Origin: Myxococcales bacterium
Lineage (GTDB): Bacteria; Myxococcota_C; UBA6777
Direction: 5' to 3'
Length of the DNA: 5,733 bases
Assembly (NCBI GenBank): GCA_027005175.1
Contig: JALTMC010000295.1
Coordinates: 1 to 5,733, forward strand
Shown here one piece after another: positions 5,413 to 5,733 of the stretch. Every line of letters starts with the position of its first letter. Within the stretch, counting starts at the first letter, position 1. The notes beneath the pieces are model-generated. The model was not told the origin of the DNA. It made no database searches and saw only the letters and a program-made list of their open reading frames with translations. Position numbers and translations under genes: made by a program.

Positions 5413-5733
5413 ATGCCTGAACAAGTAGAAGTATGGGGTCCTGCCACAGTGGCCAACTGGGGACCTGGCTACGATTTAATGGGTGCCGCAGTCGAAGGAT
5501 TGGGAGACCGTATCGAGGCCCGAAAGATAGCCGGTCATGGTCAGATCGTTATTGACAAGATAACAAACGACCATGGCAAACTTCCTTTGGAAACGGAGAA
5601 GAATACGGCAGGTATTGCGGGTCGAGAGGCGTTGCTCAAAATAGGACGTGACGACATCGACATCCATTTTACGATTCACAAGGGCTTACCTTTGGGCAGC
5701 GGTCTTGGCTCTAGTGGGGCAAGTGCTGTGGCT
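5413..5733 (+). CDS. thrB: Homoserine kinase, N-terminal part (cut by window edge)
   Basis: 107 codons are visible from ATG at 5413 to the right edge with no stop; full-length homoserine kinases are about 300 residues. It begins MPEQVEVWGPATVANWGPGYD, matching the first GHMP kinase motif (usually P[AS]T.AN.GPGFD), followed by an MGAAVEGLGD stretch. Residues 91-107, GLPLGSGLGSSGASAVA, are the Gly/Ser-rich phosphate-binding loop that contacts ATP. The enzyme phosphorylates L-homoserine to O-phospho-L-homoserine in the cytoplasm, the step before threonine synthase. Trp16 (usually Val, Leu or Ile) and Gly102 (usually Ala in GLGSSAAS) are mild departures. The PLGSGLGSS form resembles homoserine kinases more than mevalonate-pathway GHMP kinases, but another GHMP kinase cannot be fully excluded from the N-terminus alone. 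GGAGA lies upstream, and the 35-nt gap without a terminator leaves co-transcription with the previous gene possible. Confidence 0.85.
   Translation, partial: MPEQVEVWGPATVANWGPGYDLMGAAVEGLGDRIEARKIAGHGQIVIDKITNDHGKLPLETEKNTAGIAGREALLKIGRDDIDIHFTIHKGLPLGSGLGSSGASAVA

Overview
The window is a 5.7 kb stretch of bacterial chromosome with roughly half G+C by eye. Every recognisable gene lies on the + strand. No RNA gene, insertion sequence, CRISPR array or origin was seen. The first gene's type IV pilin-like tail (Asp-Leu-Asp-Cys-Asp motif) resembles pilin-like proteins of Myxococcota/Bradymonadales-type former Deltaproteobacteria. That placement is a low-confidence inference.

Region 1 (1-2780) is a tightly packed, operon-like block. 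It starts with the C-terminal part of a pilin-like protein that runs in from the left edge. Next comes a PhnC-type ABC ATPase, then a long permease made of two PhnE domains in one chain. The last two form the ATPase and membrane parts of a phosphonate/phosphite/organophosphate-type importer. No periplasmic binding protein (PhnD) is visible, so it must lie upstream or elsewhere. The ATPase/permease junction is the most unusual site in the window. A 34-bp segment holding the ATPase stop and permease start (ATGA overlap) occurs twice, 68 bp apart. This creates a 23-codon micro-ORF joined to both neighbours by ATGA stop/start overlaps.

Region 2 (2781-3080) is a 300-bp non-coding gap with weak promoter-like and terminator-like signals. 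Region 3 (3081-4055) encodes a membrane protein of the dolichol kinase/Dgk1/phytol kinase (SEC59-like, CTP-dependent lipid kinase) family with an extra N-terminal region of about 110 residues predicted to be coiled coil.

Region 4 (4172-5377) encodes an exported protein with two thioredoxin-fold domains. The first has no cysteine, the second carries a CPHC active site, and the chain ends in seven KAPAPR-type hexapeptides encoded by an 18-bp tandem repeat. Region 5 (5413 to the right edge) is the start of a homoserine kinase gene (thrB, GHMP kinase family), with the last step before threonine synthase in threonine synthesis as its expected role.

The transporter block is one functional unit. 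The lipid kinase-like, thioredoxin-like and thrB genes have no obvious shared pathway and may simply be neighbours, although the 35-nt gap before thrB allows co-transcription with the thioredoxin-like gene.
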